NCBI RefSeq assembly: GCF_000956465.1
Contig: NZ_JYJA01000038.1
Coordinates: forward strand, 124,001-188,000
Direction of reading: 5' to 3'
From: Microbacterium trichothecenolyticum
GTDB taxonomy: Bacteria; Actinomycetota; Actinomycetes; Actinomycetales; Microbacteriaceae
DNA length: 64,000 nt
Shown here: piece by piece, positions 11,697 to 20,200 of the stretch
How positions within the stretch are numbered: the first letter of the stretch is position 1
Layout: each line of letters begins with the position of its first letter
Notes under the pieces: model-generated
Database searches by the model: none
What the model saw: the letters and a program-made list of their open reading frames with translations, nothing else
Told to the model about the DNA's origin: nothing
Translations under genes and position numbers: made by a program

Positions 11697-13694
11697 TCAG
11701 GCGTGGACCCAGACCTCGGTGCCGCGCGCCGTCCAGTCGTAGACGAACTTGGCGTCGTCGTTCCACATGTTCACGCAGCCGTGGCTCTGCGGAAAGCCCA
11801 GGCGGCTTCGGAAGTTCGAAGCGCCGTGGAACGCGATGTCCGGTGCGAACCAGGTGATCCAGGGCACGTCCTTCGTGCAGTAGCTGTTCACCGCGGCCGG
11901 GTTGTAGCACAGCGCGCCCATGTCCTGGACGCGGGTGAAGGCGTTCACGGTGAAGTGCCCGGTGGGCGTCGGCGTGCCGGAGAGCCCCGACGAGATCGTG
12001 TACGAGGCGACCACGTTGCCGTTCTCGAAGAGGGTCGCCGTCTGGCTGGAGAGGTCGACCTCGACGGTGCGGGCGAAGGTGGAGACGACGGGCGCGACCT
12101 CGGTCACAGGCGTCTCGAACACCGCGTTGCCGGCGGACAGCTGCGTGGCGAAGTCGGAGGCGAAGTTCGTGGTGTCGCCGACCTCGCGGCCCGAGATCCC
12201 GGGCGCCTCCTCGCGGAGGACCTTGCCGGCCGAGTTGGTGATGACCGCACCGTTCTCGGCCGGCCGATTGATCGCGGCGGGAAGACCGTCCACCGCGGCC
12301 TGGATCGCCGCCTTGTCGGCGGTGATGTCGTACGCGGCGTTCTCGGGGTCGGGTGCGACGGTGAGCCAGGCTGCCAGCGTCGCGCGATCGATCGGCACCG
12401 TGCGCTCTTCGCCCACATAGAAGCCGGCCGTGTCGAGCATGCCGTTCAGCTGCGCGACGGTCGCGTCGGCGGTCTCGGTCGAGATGTCGGCGGGGACCTC
12501 GGCGGAGACCGGGTCGAGCTGCACGCGCGTCTCGCCGGCCTCGAAGGCCGCCTGGATGGCGCCCTGGACGGCGGCCACGTCGACCCCCGCCCCTGCGACG
12601 GCCGGCGTCGCGACGTAAGACGCGGTGGCGGCGTCGAACGCGAGCGTCGCGTCGGTCGGGTCGGTGTAGAGCTGCGGCGCGACCTCGCGGAGGGCGGCGG
12701 CGGCGGTGGCCTGGTCGAGCTCGATCTCGGCATCGGTCGCGGCAAACCACGCGGTGGGGTTCCACATCGGATGCTGCGCGAACGCGGCGTCGGCGAGTGC
12801 CTTCGCGTCGACCGCGGCGCCGAGCTCGGCGCCCGTGATCTCGGCGTCCTCGCCCGCGCCGGTGAGCACGACCGTGGTCTCGGCCAGACGCTGCTCGATG
12901 GAGTCGGCTGCCGCACCAGGCGTCAGCCACCCGACCGGCACACCGGCGACCGTGGTGCCGGGCGCGATGAGCACCAGCGACGAGACGACGAGACCGACCA
13001 CGGCGACGCCGGCCGCTGCGCTGACCCAGATCGCGGTGCGCTTCTTCTTCGGCTTGGGCTCCGCCGGCGCCCACGCGAAGGTGGGGGAGCCGTCGGCCGG
13101 CGCGGTCCCGGCCGCCGTGGCGACATCGCTCGCGGGCTCGGCGGAGAGGTCTGCGGTCGGCGCGAGCTCCGTCGCGGACGCGGGTGCGAGCACGGCCGTC
13201 GCGACGGCGACGGTCTCGGCATCGGTGTCGGAGGCGACGGATGACTCGGGCTCGGCCCCGTCGATGGGCTCGGCGTCGTCGGCGTCTCGGTCGACGGGTT
13301 CGGGCTCGGCTTCGGGCTCGACTTCCTCAGCGGCGACGGGCTCAGCCGACTCGTCGACCTCTGCCTCAGCTTCGGGCTTCTCGTCTGCGGCGTCGACTGC
13401 TTCGGCTTCCGTCTCGGGCTCAGGCTCAGGCTCTGACGCCGATTCCGCCTCCGGCTCGGCTTCCGCCTCGGAATCCTCGCCGGCGTCGTCAGCGGGGGAG
13501 TCCTCCGCGTCCGCAGCCGCGACGGACTCGGCCGTCTCGGCTTGCGCCGGGGCCTCAGCATCCGTCTCGCTCACGGCATTCGATTCCGCGGTCTCCGCCG
13601 ATGCGGACTGCTCGTCCTCGACGGCCTGCTCGACCTGGACGGCGTCATCCCCGGACGCCTTCCCGGCCTGCGACTCGGTCGCCAGATTCGTCAC
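11697..13694 (-). CDS. Membrane-anchored L,D-transpeptidase (YkuD) with peptidoglycan-binding region
   Basis: Forms 3-3 cross-links in peptidoglycan or attaches proteins to it. The 665-residue chain has about 200 acidic, Ala/Glu/Asp/Pro-rich residues at the N-terminus (inside the cell), a signal-anchor helix (WVSAAAGVAVVGLVVSSLVL), a region resembling the PG_binding_4 repeats seen before YkuD domains, and a C-terminal YkuD domain with HGASNFRSRLGFPQSHGCVNM. The catalytic Cys and His are in SHGCVNM. I favour the GTG at 13694 over the ATG at 13730. The ATG sits inside TACCAT, a likely -10, whereas the GTG has GGGGG six bases upstream. It converges on the YhgE gene and diverges from the ROK regulator. 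Confidence 0.88.
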   Translation of the reverse strand: MTNLATESQAGKASGDDAVQVEQAVEDEQSASAETAESNAVSETDAEAPAQAETAESVAAADAEDSPADDAGEDSEAEAEPEAESASEPEPEPETEAEAVDAADEKPEAEAEVDESAEPVAAEEVEPEAEPEPVDRDADDAEPIDGAEPESSVASDTDAETVAVATAVLAPASATELAPTADLSAEPASDVATAAGTAPADGSPTFAWAPAEPKPKKKRTAIWVSAAAGVAVVGLVVSSLVLIAPGTTVAGVPVGWLTPGAAADSIEQRLAETTVVLTGAGEDAEITGAELGAAVDAKALADAAFAQHPMWNPTAWFAATDAEIELDQATAAAALREVAPQLYTDPTDATLAFDAATASYVATPAVAGAGVDVAAVQGAIQAAFEAGETRVQLDPVSAEVPADISTETADATVAQLNGMLDTAGFYVGEERTVPIDRATLAAWLTVAPDPENAAYDITADKAAIQAAVDGLPAAINRPAENGAVITNSAGKVLREEAPGISGREVGDTTNFASDFATQLSAGNAVFETPVTEVAPVVSTFARTVEVDLSSQTATLFENGNVVASYTISSGLSGTPTPTGHFTVNAFTRVQDMGALCYNPAAVNSYCTKDVPWITWFAPDIAFHGASNFRSRLGFPQSHGCVNMWNDDAKFVYDWTARGTEVWVHA

Positions 13695-13878
13695 GCCACA
13701 CCCCCGACTGTGATCAACGCTTCCACCCATGGTAGGCGACGCGGCCGGGTGTCGAGGTCACGGGCTGGTCACGCACGAACCGCCGGTCACAGCACGAATC
13801 CCGAGCGTGGCTCCGTAACGATCGCAACACGGCGGATCACGGTTTTGTAAAGCATCCGCTCAAATTGAGGTGAGGGAC

Positions 13879-13912
13879 TTGCGAAAAGTTAGTTCGTAAG
13901 GTCTACTAACAA
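13879..13912 (+). promoter_or_regulatory. ROK regulator promoter and operator
   Basis: GTTAGT (13888-13893) and ACTAAC (13905-13910) form an inverted repeat that overlaps a probable -10, TACTAA (13904-13909). TTGCGA at 13879-13884 may be the -35, although the spacer is 19 bases. The start codon follows five bases later without a ribosome-binding site, so the transcript is probably leaderless. The 17-bp segment 13896-13912 matches 13 of 17 bases upstream of the hexosaminidase gene, which points to autoregulation by the ROK protein. Confidence 0.6.
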
Positions 13913-13914
13913 AC

Positions 13915-15114
13915 ATGCCCAACACGGAAGCGCGACGCGGCCCTTCCATTATCGACGCGCCGCAGAGCATCACCACGAATGCCCGTGCATTCGCCCCCGG
14001 ACGCACGCTCCGCCAGGGCGCGAAGGTCCTCCCCGAGCACGCGCGCGGCCACAACCGCTCGCTCGTGCTCCAGACCCTGTTCCACCAGGGCGCGATGAGC
14101 CGGGCCGACCTGTCGCGTGAGACGGGGCTCACCCGGGTCACGATCTCCGACCTCGTGGCCGAGCTCATCGCCGACGGGTTCGTCGCCGAGATGGGTGTGC
14201 GCGAGGCCTCGGGGCCCGGCAAGCCCGCGATCCTCGTCGACCTCGACCACGCCGGTCACCGCATCATCGGGCTCGACCTGTCGGGCAGCGACACGTTCAT
14301 CGGCGCCGTCCTGACCCTCGACGGCGGCATCGTCGCGCGTCGCGAGGTCGCGGTCCCCGCCGCCGACGCTCTCGTCGACACCGTCGTCGAACTCGCCCGC
14401 GCGCTCGTCGCCGAGTCGCACGCGCCCGTGCTTGGCGTGGGCGTCGGCACCCCCGGTGTCGTGGACGATCGGGGTGTCATCCTCACGGCACCCAACTTCG
14501 GCTGGGCCGGTTTCGACCTCGAGGGCGCGCTGCGCGGCGCGCTGGGCGTTCCCGTCCTCGTCGCGAACGACGCCAACGCCGCCGTGCTCGCCGAGTACAC
14601 GTTCGGCGGCGCTCCTGACGACGTGCTGCTCGTCAAGGTCGGGCGAGGTGTCGGCTCCGGGCTGCTGCTGGCAGGCCAGCCCATGCGCGGCAGCCGTTTC
14701 GCCGCGGGGGAGATCGGCCATGTCACCGTCGGCACCGACGGCGGCCCGCAGTGCGCATGCGGCAAGGTCGGATGCCTGGAGGCCTGGCTCTCGGTTCCCT
14801 CGCTGACGTCGCGGCTGAACGCGGCAGCCGATCCCGCCGCCCACGAGGGCATCCTCCGCGACGCGGGGGAGCGGCTCGGCATCGCCCTGGCACCCGTGGT
14901 CGGCGCGCTCGACGTGTCGGAGATCGTCCTCTCCGGCCCCCCTGAACTCCTCGGCGGCTCCCTTGCGGAGCAGACCGTCGAGACACTCCGCGCGCGCACG
15001 CTTGCACCGTCCGTCGACGAAGGCGTGCGTGTGCGGATGACGGAGCAAGGCCAGGACATCGTCCTGCGCGGCGCGGCCGTCATGGTCCTGTCCGGACAAC
15101 TCGGGGTGTCCTGA
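13915..15114 (+). CDS. ROK-family transcriptional regulator (NagC-like)
   Basis: 399 residues. A winged helix-turn-helix (about residues 40-100, NRSLVLQTLFHQGAMSRADLSRETGL) is followed by a ROK sugar-binding domain with the zinc motif CACGKVGCLE. The GEIGH motif upstream of it is kept. ROK repressors of this type bind N-acetylglucosamine or its phosphate and control chitin-sugar uptake. Here it heads a cluster with a sugar-binding protein, two permeases, a ROK kinase and nagB, and the same operator-like site precedes the hexosaminidase-nagA operon. It starts at ATG 13915, which has no ribosome-binding site, and is probably leaderless. The effector (GlcNAc, chitobiose or GlcNAc-6-phosphate) is inferred from context. 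Confidence 0.9.
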   Translation: MPNTEARRGPSIIDAPQSITTNARAFAPGRTLRQGAKVLPEHARGHNRSLVLQTLFHQGAMSRADLSRETGLTRVTISDLVAELIADGFVAEMGVREASGPGKPAILVDLDHAGHRIIGLDLSGSDTFIGAVLTLDGGIVARREVAVPAADALVDTVVELARALVAESHAPVLGVGVGTPGVVDDRGVILTAPNFGWAGFDLEGALRGALGVPVLVANDANAAVLAEYTFGGAPDDVLLVKVGRGVGSGLLLAGQPMRGSRFAAGEIGHVTVGTDGGPQCACGKVGCLEAWLSVPSLTSRLNAAADPAAHEGILRDAGERLGIALAPVVGALDVSEIVLSGPPELLGGSLAEQTVETLRARTLAPSVDEGVRVRMTEQGQDIVLRGAAVMVLSGQLGVS

Positions 15115-15128
15115 CACAGCGCGATTCC

Positions 15129-15145
15129 CCGGGGGATCCCCCCGG
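15129..15145 (+). terminator. Short GC hairpin between the ROK gene and the binding-protein gene
   Basis: CCGGGGG and CCCCCGG pair around a three-base loop, 14 bases after the ROK stop. It could be a weak terminator or attenuator. No separate promoter for the downstream gene is obvious in the remaining 106 bases, so read-through is possible. Confidence 0.4.
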
Positions 15146-15251
15146 ATCCCGAAACAACACGGAACGCTCCCCGCGGAGCAACCGATCCCCGGATGGGCCA
15201 CCCGGCCCAGCCGAAACACCAAGAGAACACCGAAAAACGAAGGAAGACACC

Positions 15252-16523
15252 ATGAAGAAGACGCTTGGAGCTGTGGCGCTCATCGGCGCCTCGGCACTGG
15301 TGCTCGCCGGCTGCGCCGGCGGCAGCGACAACGGCGGCTCGTCGTCCGATGAGGGCGCCGAGATCCGTGTGTGGCTGGTCGGCACCGACACGCCGCAGGA
15401 CGCCCGCGACTACCTGAAGAAGACCTTCGAGGACGAGAACCCCGGGTCGACGCTGGTCATCGAGGAACAGCAGTGGACCGGCCTCGTCGACAAGCTCACC
15501 ACGAGCCTGTCGTCGAACGACAGCCCCGACATCGTCGAGATGGGCAACACGCAGGCCCCGGCGTTCACCTCGAGCGGCGCCCTGCTGAGCCTCGCCGACA
15601 TCGAGGGCGACCTCGGCGGCGACGACCTCCTCCCCGGCTTCGTCGAGGCGGGCAGCTGGGACGGCACCCTGTACGCCGCGCCGTACTACTCGGGCGCCCG
15701 CGTCGTCTTCTACAACACGGCGATGTACGAGCAGGCGGGCGTCGCGGTGCCCACCACGCTCGACGAGTACGTGTCGAACGGCGTCACCCTCGCGGGCGCG
15801 CTGCCGGGTGTCTCGGGCGTCTACTTCCCGGGCAAGGACTGGTACAACGCGCTGCCCTTCATCTGGGAGAACGGCGGCGAGATCGCCGTGCAGGACGGCG
15901 ACGAGTGGGACGCGCAGCTGTCCAGCGACGAGTCGCTCGCCGGTCTCGCGCAGGTCCAGGAGCTCATGACGAAGGCCTCGCTGGCCCCGAAGGACGGCGA
16001 CGAGACCGAGGGTTGGGTGCCCTTCCGCACCGAGCAGTCGGCCACGTACTCGGCTCCGAGCTGGGCCTACTGGTCGATCGTCGCCGACGAGGACAAGCAG
16101 CCGACCGCCGTTGCCGACACCACCGGCTACTACGCCCTCCCGGGCATGGACGGCGGCGCGGCTCAGGTGTTCGCGGGCGGCTCGAACGTCGGCATCGCCG
16201 CGAAGTCGAAGAACCCCGACCTCGCCAAGACCGCGCTCGAGATCATGCTGAGCGACGAGTACCAGACGATCCTCGCCGAGAACGGCCTCGTCCCGGCGCT
16301 CGTCTCGCTCGGCGACAAGGTCGCCGCGGCCACGCCGGAGCTCGCGACGGTCATCGCTGAGGCCGCTGCCAACGCCAAGCTGACGCCGGCTTCGCCGAAT
16401 TGGGCCGACGTCGAGGCGCAGGGCATCATGCAGGACCTGTTCGTCAACATCGCGAACGGCGGCGACATCAAGGAGCTCGCCACCGCTGCCGACGAGCAGA
16501 TCGAATCGATCCTGAACGGCTGA
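15252..16523 (+). CDS. Sugar ABC transporter substrate-binding lipoprotein
   Basis: 423 residues of the MalE-like solute-binding family (SBP_bac_1). The N-terminus is a lipoprotein signal, MKKTLGAVALIGASALVLAG, with the lipobox cysteine in LAGCAGG, so the protein is anchored outside the membrane. Family features include DSPDIVEMGNTQ, AAPYYSGARVVFYNT and GMDGGAAQVFAGGSNVGI. AAGGAAG lies eight bases before the ATG. The neighbouring kinase, nagB and regulator suggest an N-acetylglucosamine or chitooligosaccharide ligand (NgcE-like), but this cannot be read from the protein itself. A strong hairpin follows the stop, as is common between a highly expressed binding-protein gene and its permeases. 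Confidence 0.92.
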   Translation: MKKTLGAVALIGASALVLAGCAGGSDNGGSSSDEGAEIRVWLVGTDTPQDARDYLKKTFEDENPGSTLVIEEQQWTGLVDKLTTSLSSNDSPDIVEMGNTQAPAFTSSGALLSLADIEGDLGGDDLLPGFVEAGSWDGTLYAAPYYSGARVVFYNTAMYEQAGVAVPTTLDEYVSNGVTLAGALPGVSGVYFPGKDWYNALPFIWENGGEIAVQDGDEWDAQLSSDESLAGLAQVQELMTKASLAPKDGDETEGWVPFRTEQSATYSAPSWAYWSIVADEDKQPTAVADTTGYYALPGMDGGAAQVFAGGSNVGIAAKSKNPDLAKTALEIMLSDEYQTILAENGLVPALVSLGDKVAAATPELATVIAEAAANAKLTPASPNWADVEAQGIMQDLFVNIANGGDIKELATAADEQIESILNG

Positions 16524-16530
16524 CATCACT

Positions 16531-16565
16531 GAACGGGGTGCCTCGTGCCGCGAGGCACCCCGTTC
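16531..16565 (+). terminator. Intercistronic hairpin after the binding-protein gene
   Basis: A perfect 15-bp stem (GAACGGGGTGCCTCG and its complement) closes a five-base loop, eight bases after the stop. No T-run follows. It probably ends most transcripts or protects the upstream mRNA, so that the lipoprotein is made in excess over the permeases. Confidence 0.75.
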
Positions 16566-16611
16566 CATGCCCGCACAGGGCTCGACACAATCTTTTGAGA
16601 GGAGGTTCGCC

Positions 16612-17577
16612 ATGACCACCGTCCCCGCAGAGGCCCCCGCGCCCCCGGCTCCGCCGTCCGCGTCACGGCAGGACCCCGAACGTCCGAAGCGGCGCCGCTT
16701 CCCTTGGGCACCCCTCGCGCTCCTGACGCCTGCGCTGATCATGCTCGCGGTCTTCATCGGCTGGCCGCTGGTGCAGCTCGTGATCATGTCGTTCCAGAAG
16801 TTCGGCCGCGCGCAGATCTTCGGCGCCCCGCCCGAGTTCATCGGGATCGACAACTACGTCGCCGTGCTGACCGACCCCGAGTTCTGGGCCGTGCTCGGCC
16901 GCAGCGTGGCGCTCTGCGTCGTGAGCGTCGTCGCCACGATGCTCCTCGGCGTGGCCATCGCCGTCATGATGACCAAGCTCGGCGCCGTCATGCGCACCGC
17001 GGTCTCGGTGTCGCTCCTGCTCGCGTGGGCCATGCCCGCGCTGACCGCCACCATCGTGTGGGGCTGGATCTTCGACACGCAGTACGGCCTCGTCAACTAC
17101 GTCCTCACGCAGATCACCGGCCAGAACTGGGTCGGTCACAGCTGGCTCATCGACCCCACGAGCTTCTATGCCGTGGCGGCGATCATCATCACGTGGGGCG
17201 CGATCCCGTTCGTCGCGTTCAGCACCTACGCCGCGCTGTCCCAGGTGCCCGACGAGGTGCTCGAGGCTGCTTCCCTGGACGGGGCGGGAGGCTTCGCGCG
17301 GTTCCGCCTCATCGTCTTCCCCTACCTGCGCTCCATCCTCCTCGTGCTGCTGGTCCTCCAGATCATCTGGGACCTGCGCGTCTTCGCGCAGATCTATGCG
17401 CTGCAGTCGATCGGCGGCGTCCGCGCCGAGACGAACACGATCGGCGTCTACATCTACAGCGTGTCCATGGCGTCGGGCGACCTCGGCGCCGGCGGCGCCA
17501 TCTCCGTGGTCCTCGTCGTGATCCTCCTCGCGATCTCCGGGTACTGGATCCGCACGATGCTGAAGGAAGAGTCATGA
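16612..17577 (+). CDS. Sugar ABC transporter permease (MalF-like)
   Basis: 321 residues with six predicted membrane helices after a Pro/Ala-rich cytoplasmic N-terminus. The EAA loop that contacts the ATPase reads EAASLDGAGGFARFRLIVFP. The ATG at 16612 follows GAGAGGAGG with six bases of spacing, so I chose it over an upstream ATG that falls next to the hairpin. The stop overlaps the next permease (ATGA). No ATPase gene occurs in the operon, so the transporter must borrow a shared MsiK-type ATPase. Confidence 0.92.
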   Translation: MTTVPAEAPAPPAPPSASRQDPERPKRRRFPWAPLALLTPALIMLAVFIGWPLVQLVIMSFQKFGRAQIFGAPPEFIGIDNYVAVLTDPEFWAVLGRSVALCVVSVVATMLLGVAIAVMMTKLGAVMRTAVSVSLLLAWAMPALTATIVWGWIFDTQYGLVNYVLTQITGQNWVGHSWLIDPTSFYAVAAIIITWGAIPFVAFSTYAALSQVPDEVLEAASLDGAGGFARFRLIVFPYLRSILLVLLVLQIIWDLRVFAQIYALQSIGGVRAETNTIGVYIYSVSMASGDLGAGGAISVVLVVILLAISGYWIRTMLKEES

Positions 17578-18416
17578 CCGCCCGTCCTCGCCGCGTCGTC
17601 TCGCGCGTGTTCCTGAACGTCGCGGCCCTGGTCGTGATCGCCTCGTCGCTGTTCCCCGTGTACTGGATGGTGAACACGTCGCTGCTACCGGCGTCGGCCG
17701 TGCGCTCGACGACCCCGCACTGGTGGCCCGACGAGTTCACGCTCAGCAACTACCAGGAGGCCCTCACCGACGACAGCCTGCTCAACGCGCTGTTCAATTC
17801 GGTCGCGGTGACGGGGATCACTCTCGTGGTCACCCTCGTCTTCGCGTTCCTCGGCGCGGTCGCCGTCTCGCGGTTCCGCTTCCGCTCCCGCACATCGTTC
17901 ATCGTCGCGATCCTCGTGATCCAGATGATCCCCGCAGAAGCGATGATCGTCTCGGTGTTCCGCGTGCTCGACGGCTGGTACCTGCTCAACACGATCATCG
18001 GTCTGAGCTTCGTCTACATCGCCACTGTGCTGCCGTTCACGATCTGGACGCTGCGCGGCTTCGTGAACGGCGTGCCCGCCGATCTCGAGGAAGCTGCGAT
18101 GATCGACGGATGCAGCCGCGCGGGCGCCTTCTGGCGCATCACGTTCCCGCTGCTGGCTCCCGGCCTCATCGCGACCGGCGTGTTCGCCTTCATCCAGGCC
18201 TGGAACGAGTTCGTCTTCGCCCTCGTCATCATGACGCGGCCCGAGTCGCTCACGCTGCCCATCTGGCTGCGCGCCTTCGTGCAGGCGACGAAGGCGACGG
18301 ACTGGGCCCTCGTCATGGCTGCGTCGACGATCATGGCGGTTCCGGTCATCGTGTTCTTCCTCTTCGTTCAGCACCGCATGACGAGCGGTCTGGTGGCAGG
18401 GGCGGTCAAGGGCTGA
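17574..18416 (+). CDS. Sugar ABC transporter permease (MalG-like)
   Basis: 280 residues and six membrane helices, with the EAA loop EEAAMIDGCSRAGAFWRITF followed by PLLAPG. It is the second half of the translocation pore with the preceding permease and is translationally coupled to it (ATGA overlap). The N-terminal FPVYWMVNTSL and the later WNEFVFALVIM are typical of the carbohydrate CUT1 family. It is followed after 43 bases by the ROK kinase, so uptake and phosphorylation are encoded together. Confidence 0.92.
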   Translation: MTARPRRVVSRVFLNVAALVVIASSLFPVYWMVNTSLLPASAVRSTTPHWWPDEFTLSNYQEALTDDSLLNALFNSVAVTGITLVVTLVFAFLGAVAVSRFRFRSRTSFIVAILVIQMIPAEAMIVSVFRVLDGWYLLNTIIGLSFVYIATVLPFTIWTLRGFVNGVPADLEEAAMIDGCSRAGAFWRITFPLLAPGLIATGVFAFIQAWNEFVFALVIMTRPESLTLPIWLRAFVQATKATDWALVMAASTIMAVPVIVFFLFVQHRMTSGLVAGAVKG

Positions 18417-18459
18417 TGCGCGCGGACGACAACGCCGCCTCCCACGGGGAGGTCGGCCG

Positions 18460-19413
18460 ATGAGGGTCGGGCTGGACGTCGGCGGGACGAAGACCGACGC
18501 CGTCGCGGTCGACGCCGACGGCGAGATCGCGGGTCGCCTTCGCATCCCCACGGGATGGGGACCGGATGCCGTGGCCCAGACCGTCCTCGACGCCGTGCGT
18601 GCGCTCGGCTCGGAGGCCGGCGTCGACCTCTCCACCGTGCAGTCCGTCGGGGTAGGCATCCCAGGTCAGATCGAGCCGGGCACCGGCCGCGTGGTGCACG
18701 CGGTGAACCTCGGCGTCGACGAGCTCGACCTCGCCGCCGCCGTCGCGCCCCGGCTGGGGGTGCCGGTGCAGGTCGAGAACGACGTCAAGGCCGCCGCACT
18801 CGGAGCGCACGCGCTCCACACGAGGGGCGGCGCGCCCGCGCCGGGCTCGATGGCGTATCTCAACCTCGGCACCGGCATCGCCGCGGGAATCGTCTCGGAC
18901 GGCGTCCTCTGGCGGGGCGCCCGCGGCACCGCGGGCGAGGTCGGCCACATCTCGGTCGACCCGAACGGGCCGCTGTGCCGCTGCGGCCAGCGCGGCTGCA
19001 TCGAGGCCTTCGCGGGCGGCGGCGCGATCGCTGAGCGCTGGGCAAAGCGCTCCGCGCTGCCGGTGCGCGACGTCTTCGACGCCGCCGATGCGGGCGACCC
19101 CTCTGCCCGGCAGCTGCGTGGCGGGCTCGCCCGCGGCGTGGCCGCCGCGATCCGGGTGCTGGTGCTGACGGTCGACGTCGATATCGTGGTCCTCGGAGGA
19201 GGTGTGACGGCGTTGGGAGACCGACTGATGACGGATGTCGCAGCCGAGCTCGCGGCCAGTGCCGAGGCATCCCCGTTCATGCGCTCGCTGCACCTCGCCG
19301 ACCGGGTCGAGCTGCTGCCGCCGGGTTCGCCGGCAGCCGCACTCGGAGCCGCGCTGGTGGGTGCGGAGGGCGACGCCACACACGACGCAGAGGAAGCACT
19401 GGTCCATGGCTGA
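18460..19413 (+). CDS. ROK-family sugar kinase (probable N-acetylglucosamine kinase)
   Basis: 317 residues. The ATP-binding loop DVGGTKTD is at the N-terminus, followed by the GEVGHISVDPNG block with the conserved Glu-His of ROK kinases and the zinc motif CRCGQRGCIE. There is no DNA-binding domain, so this is an enzyme rather than a regulator. It probably phosphorylates imported GlcNAc, giving the substrate for NagA and then NagB; glucokinase activity is an alternative. A GGGGAGG ribosome-binding site precedes the ATG, and the end overlaps nagB by eight bases. Confidence 0.87.
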   Translation: MRVGLDVGGTKTDAVAVDADGEIAGRLRIPTGWGPDAVAQTVLDAVRALGSEAGVDLSTVQSVGVGIPGQIEPGTGRVVHAVNLGVDELDLAAAVAPRLGVPVQVENDVKAAALGAHALHTRGGAPAPGSMAYLNLGTGIAAGIVSDGVLWRGARGTAGEVGHISVDPNGPLCRCGQRGCIEAFAGGGAIAERWAKRSALPVRDVFDAADAGDPSARQLRGGLARGVAAAIRVLVLTVDVDIVVLGGGVTALGDRLMTDVAAELAASAEASPFMRSLHLADRVELLPPGSPAAALGAALVGAEGDATHDAEEALVHG

Positions 19414-20185
19414 GATCGTCATCGTCAAAGACAAGGCCGCCGCGGGCGCGCTCGTCGCCGACCACATCGCAGAGCTCGTCCGCTCGAACCCCGAGACGGT
19501 CCTGGGGCTCGCGACGGGGTCCACGCCGCTGCCCGTGTACGAGGCGCTGCGCTCGCGGCTGGAGGGCGTCGACCTTTCGCGCGTGCGCGGATTCGCGCTC
19601 GACGAGTACGTGGGCATCGACCCCGCTCATCCCGAGAGCTACCGCTCGGTGATCACGCGCGAGGTCGTCGAGCCGCTGGGTCTCAACCCCGAGCTCATCC
19701 GCACGCCCGACGGCACGCCGGAGGGCATCGAGCATCACGGCGAGGAGTACGACGAGGCCATCCGCGACGCCGGCGGCATCGACCTGCAGATCCTCGGCAT
19801 CGGCACCGACGGCCACATCGGCTTCAACGAGCCCGGCTCGTCGTTCTCGTCGATCACCCGCGTGAAGACGCTCACCGAGCAGACGCGCCGGGACAACGCA
19901 CGCTTCTTCGATTCGATCGACGACGTGCCCATGCACTGCATCACGCAGGGGCTCGGCACGATCCTGCGCGCGCGGCACATCGTGCTGCTGGCTTTCGGCG
20001 AGGGCAAGGCGGCCGCGGTCGCGGGGGCCGTCGAGGGTCCGCTGTCGGCGTCGCTGCCGGGCTCGGCGATCCAGCTCCACCCGCACGCGACGATCGTGGT
20101 CGACGAAGCCGCCGCATCGCAGCTGACCCGCTCGGACTACTACCGCTACGCCTACGACAACAAGCCGGAGTGGCAGGGCATCTGA
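19406..20185 (+). CDS. nagB: Glucosamine-6-phosphate deaminase
   Basis: Converts glucosamine-6-phosphate to fructose-6-phosphate and ammonia, feeding amino sugars into glycolysis. The 259-residue length is normal. Signature blocks include LGLATGSTPLPVY, FALDEYVGI (catalytic Asp region) and GIGTDGHIGFNEPGSSF with the active-site Asp-His. The start is the ATG inside the end of the kinase gene. The upstream step, GlcNAc-6-phosphate deacetylase (nagA), is 4 kb away in the hexosaminidase operon. Confidence 0.96.
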   Translation: MAEIVIVKDKAAAGALVADHIAELVRSNPETVLGLATGSTPLPVYEALRSRLEGVDLSRVRGFALDEYVGIDPAHPESYRSVITREVVEPLGLNPELIRTPDGTPEGIEHHGEEYDEAIRDAGGIDLQILGIGTDGHIGFNEPGSSFSSITRVKTLTEQTRRDNARFFDSIDDVPMHCITQGLGTILRARHIVLLAFGEGKAAAVAGAVEGPLSASLPGSAIQLHPHATIVVDEAAASQLTRSDYYRYAYDNKPEWQGI

Positions 20186-20200
20186 GGCTCCCGCGTCAGC

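Noticed and set aside
13184..13735. Plus-strand Arg-rich frame over the acidic part of the L,D-transpeptidase
   Set aside because: It is the mirror of the Glu/Asp/Ala codons and has no start signal.
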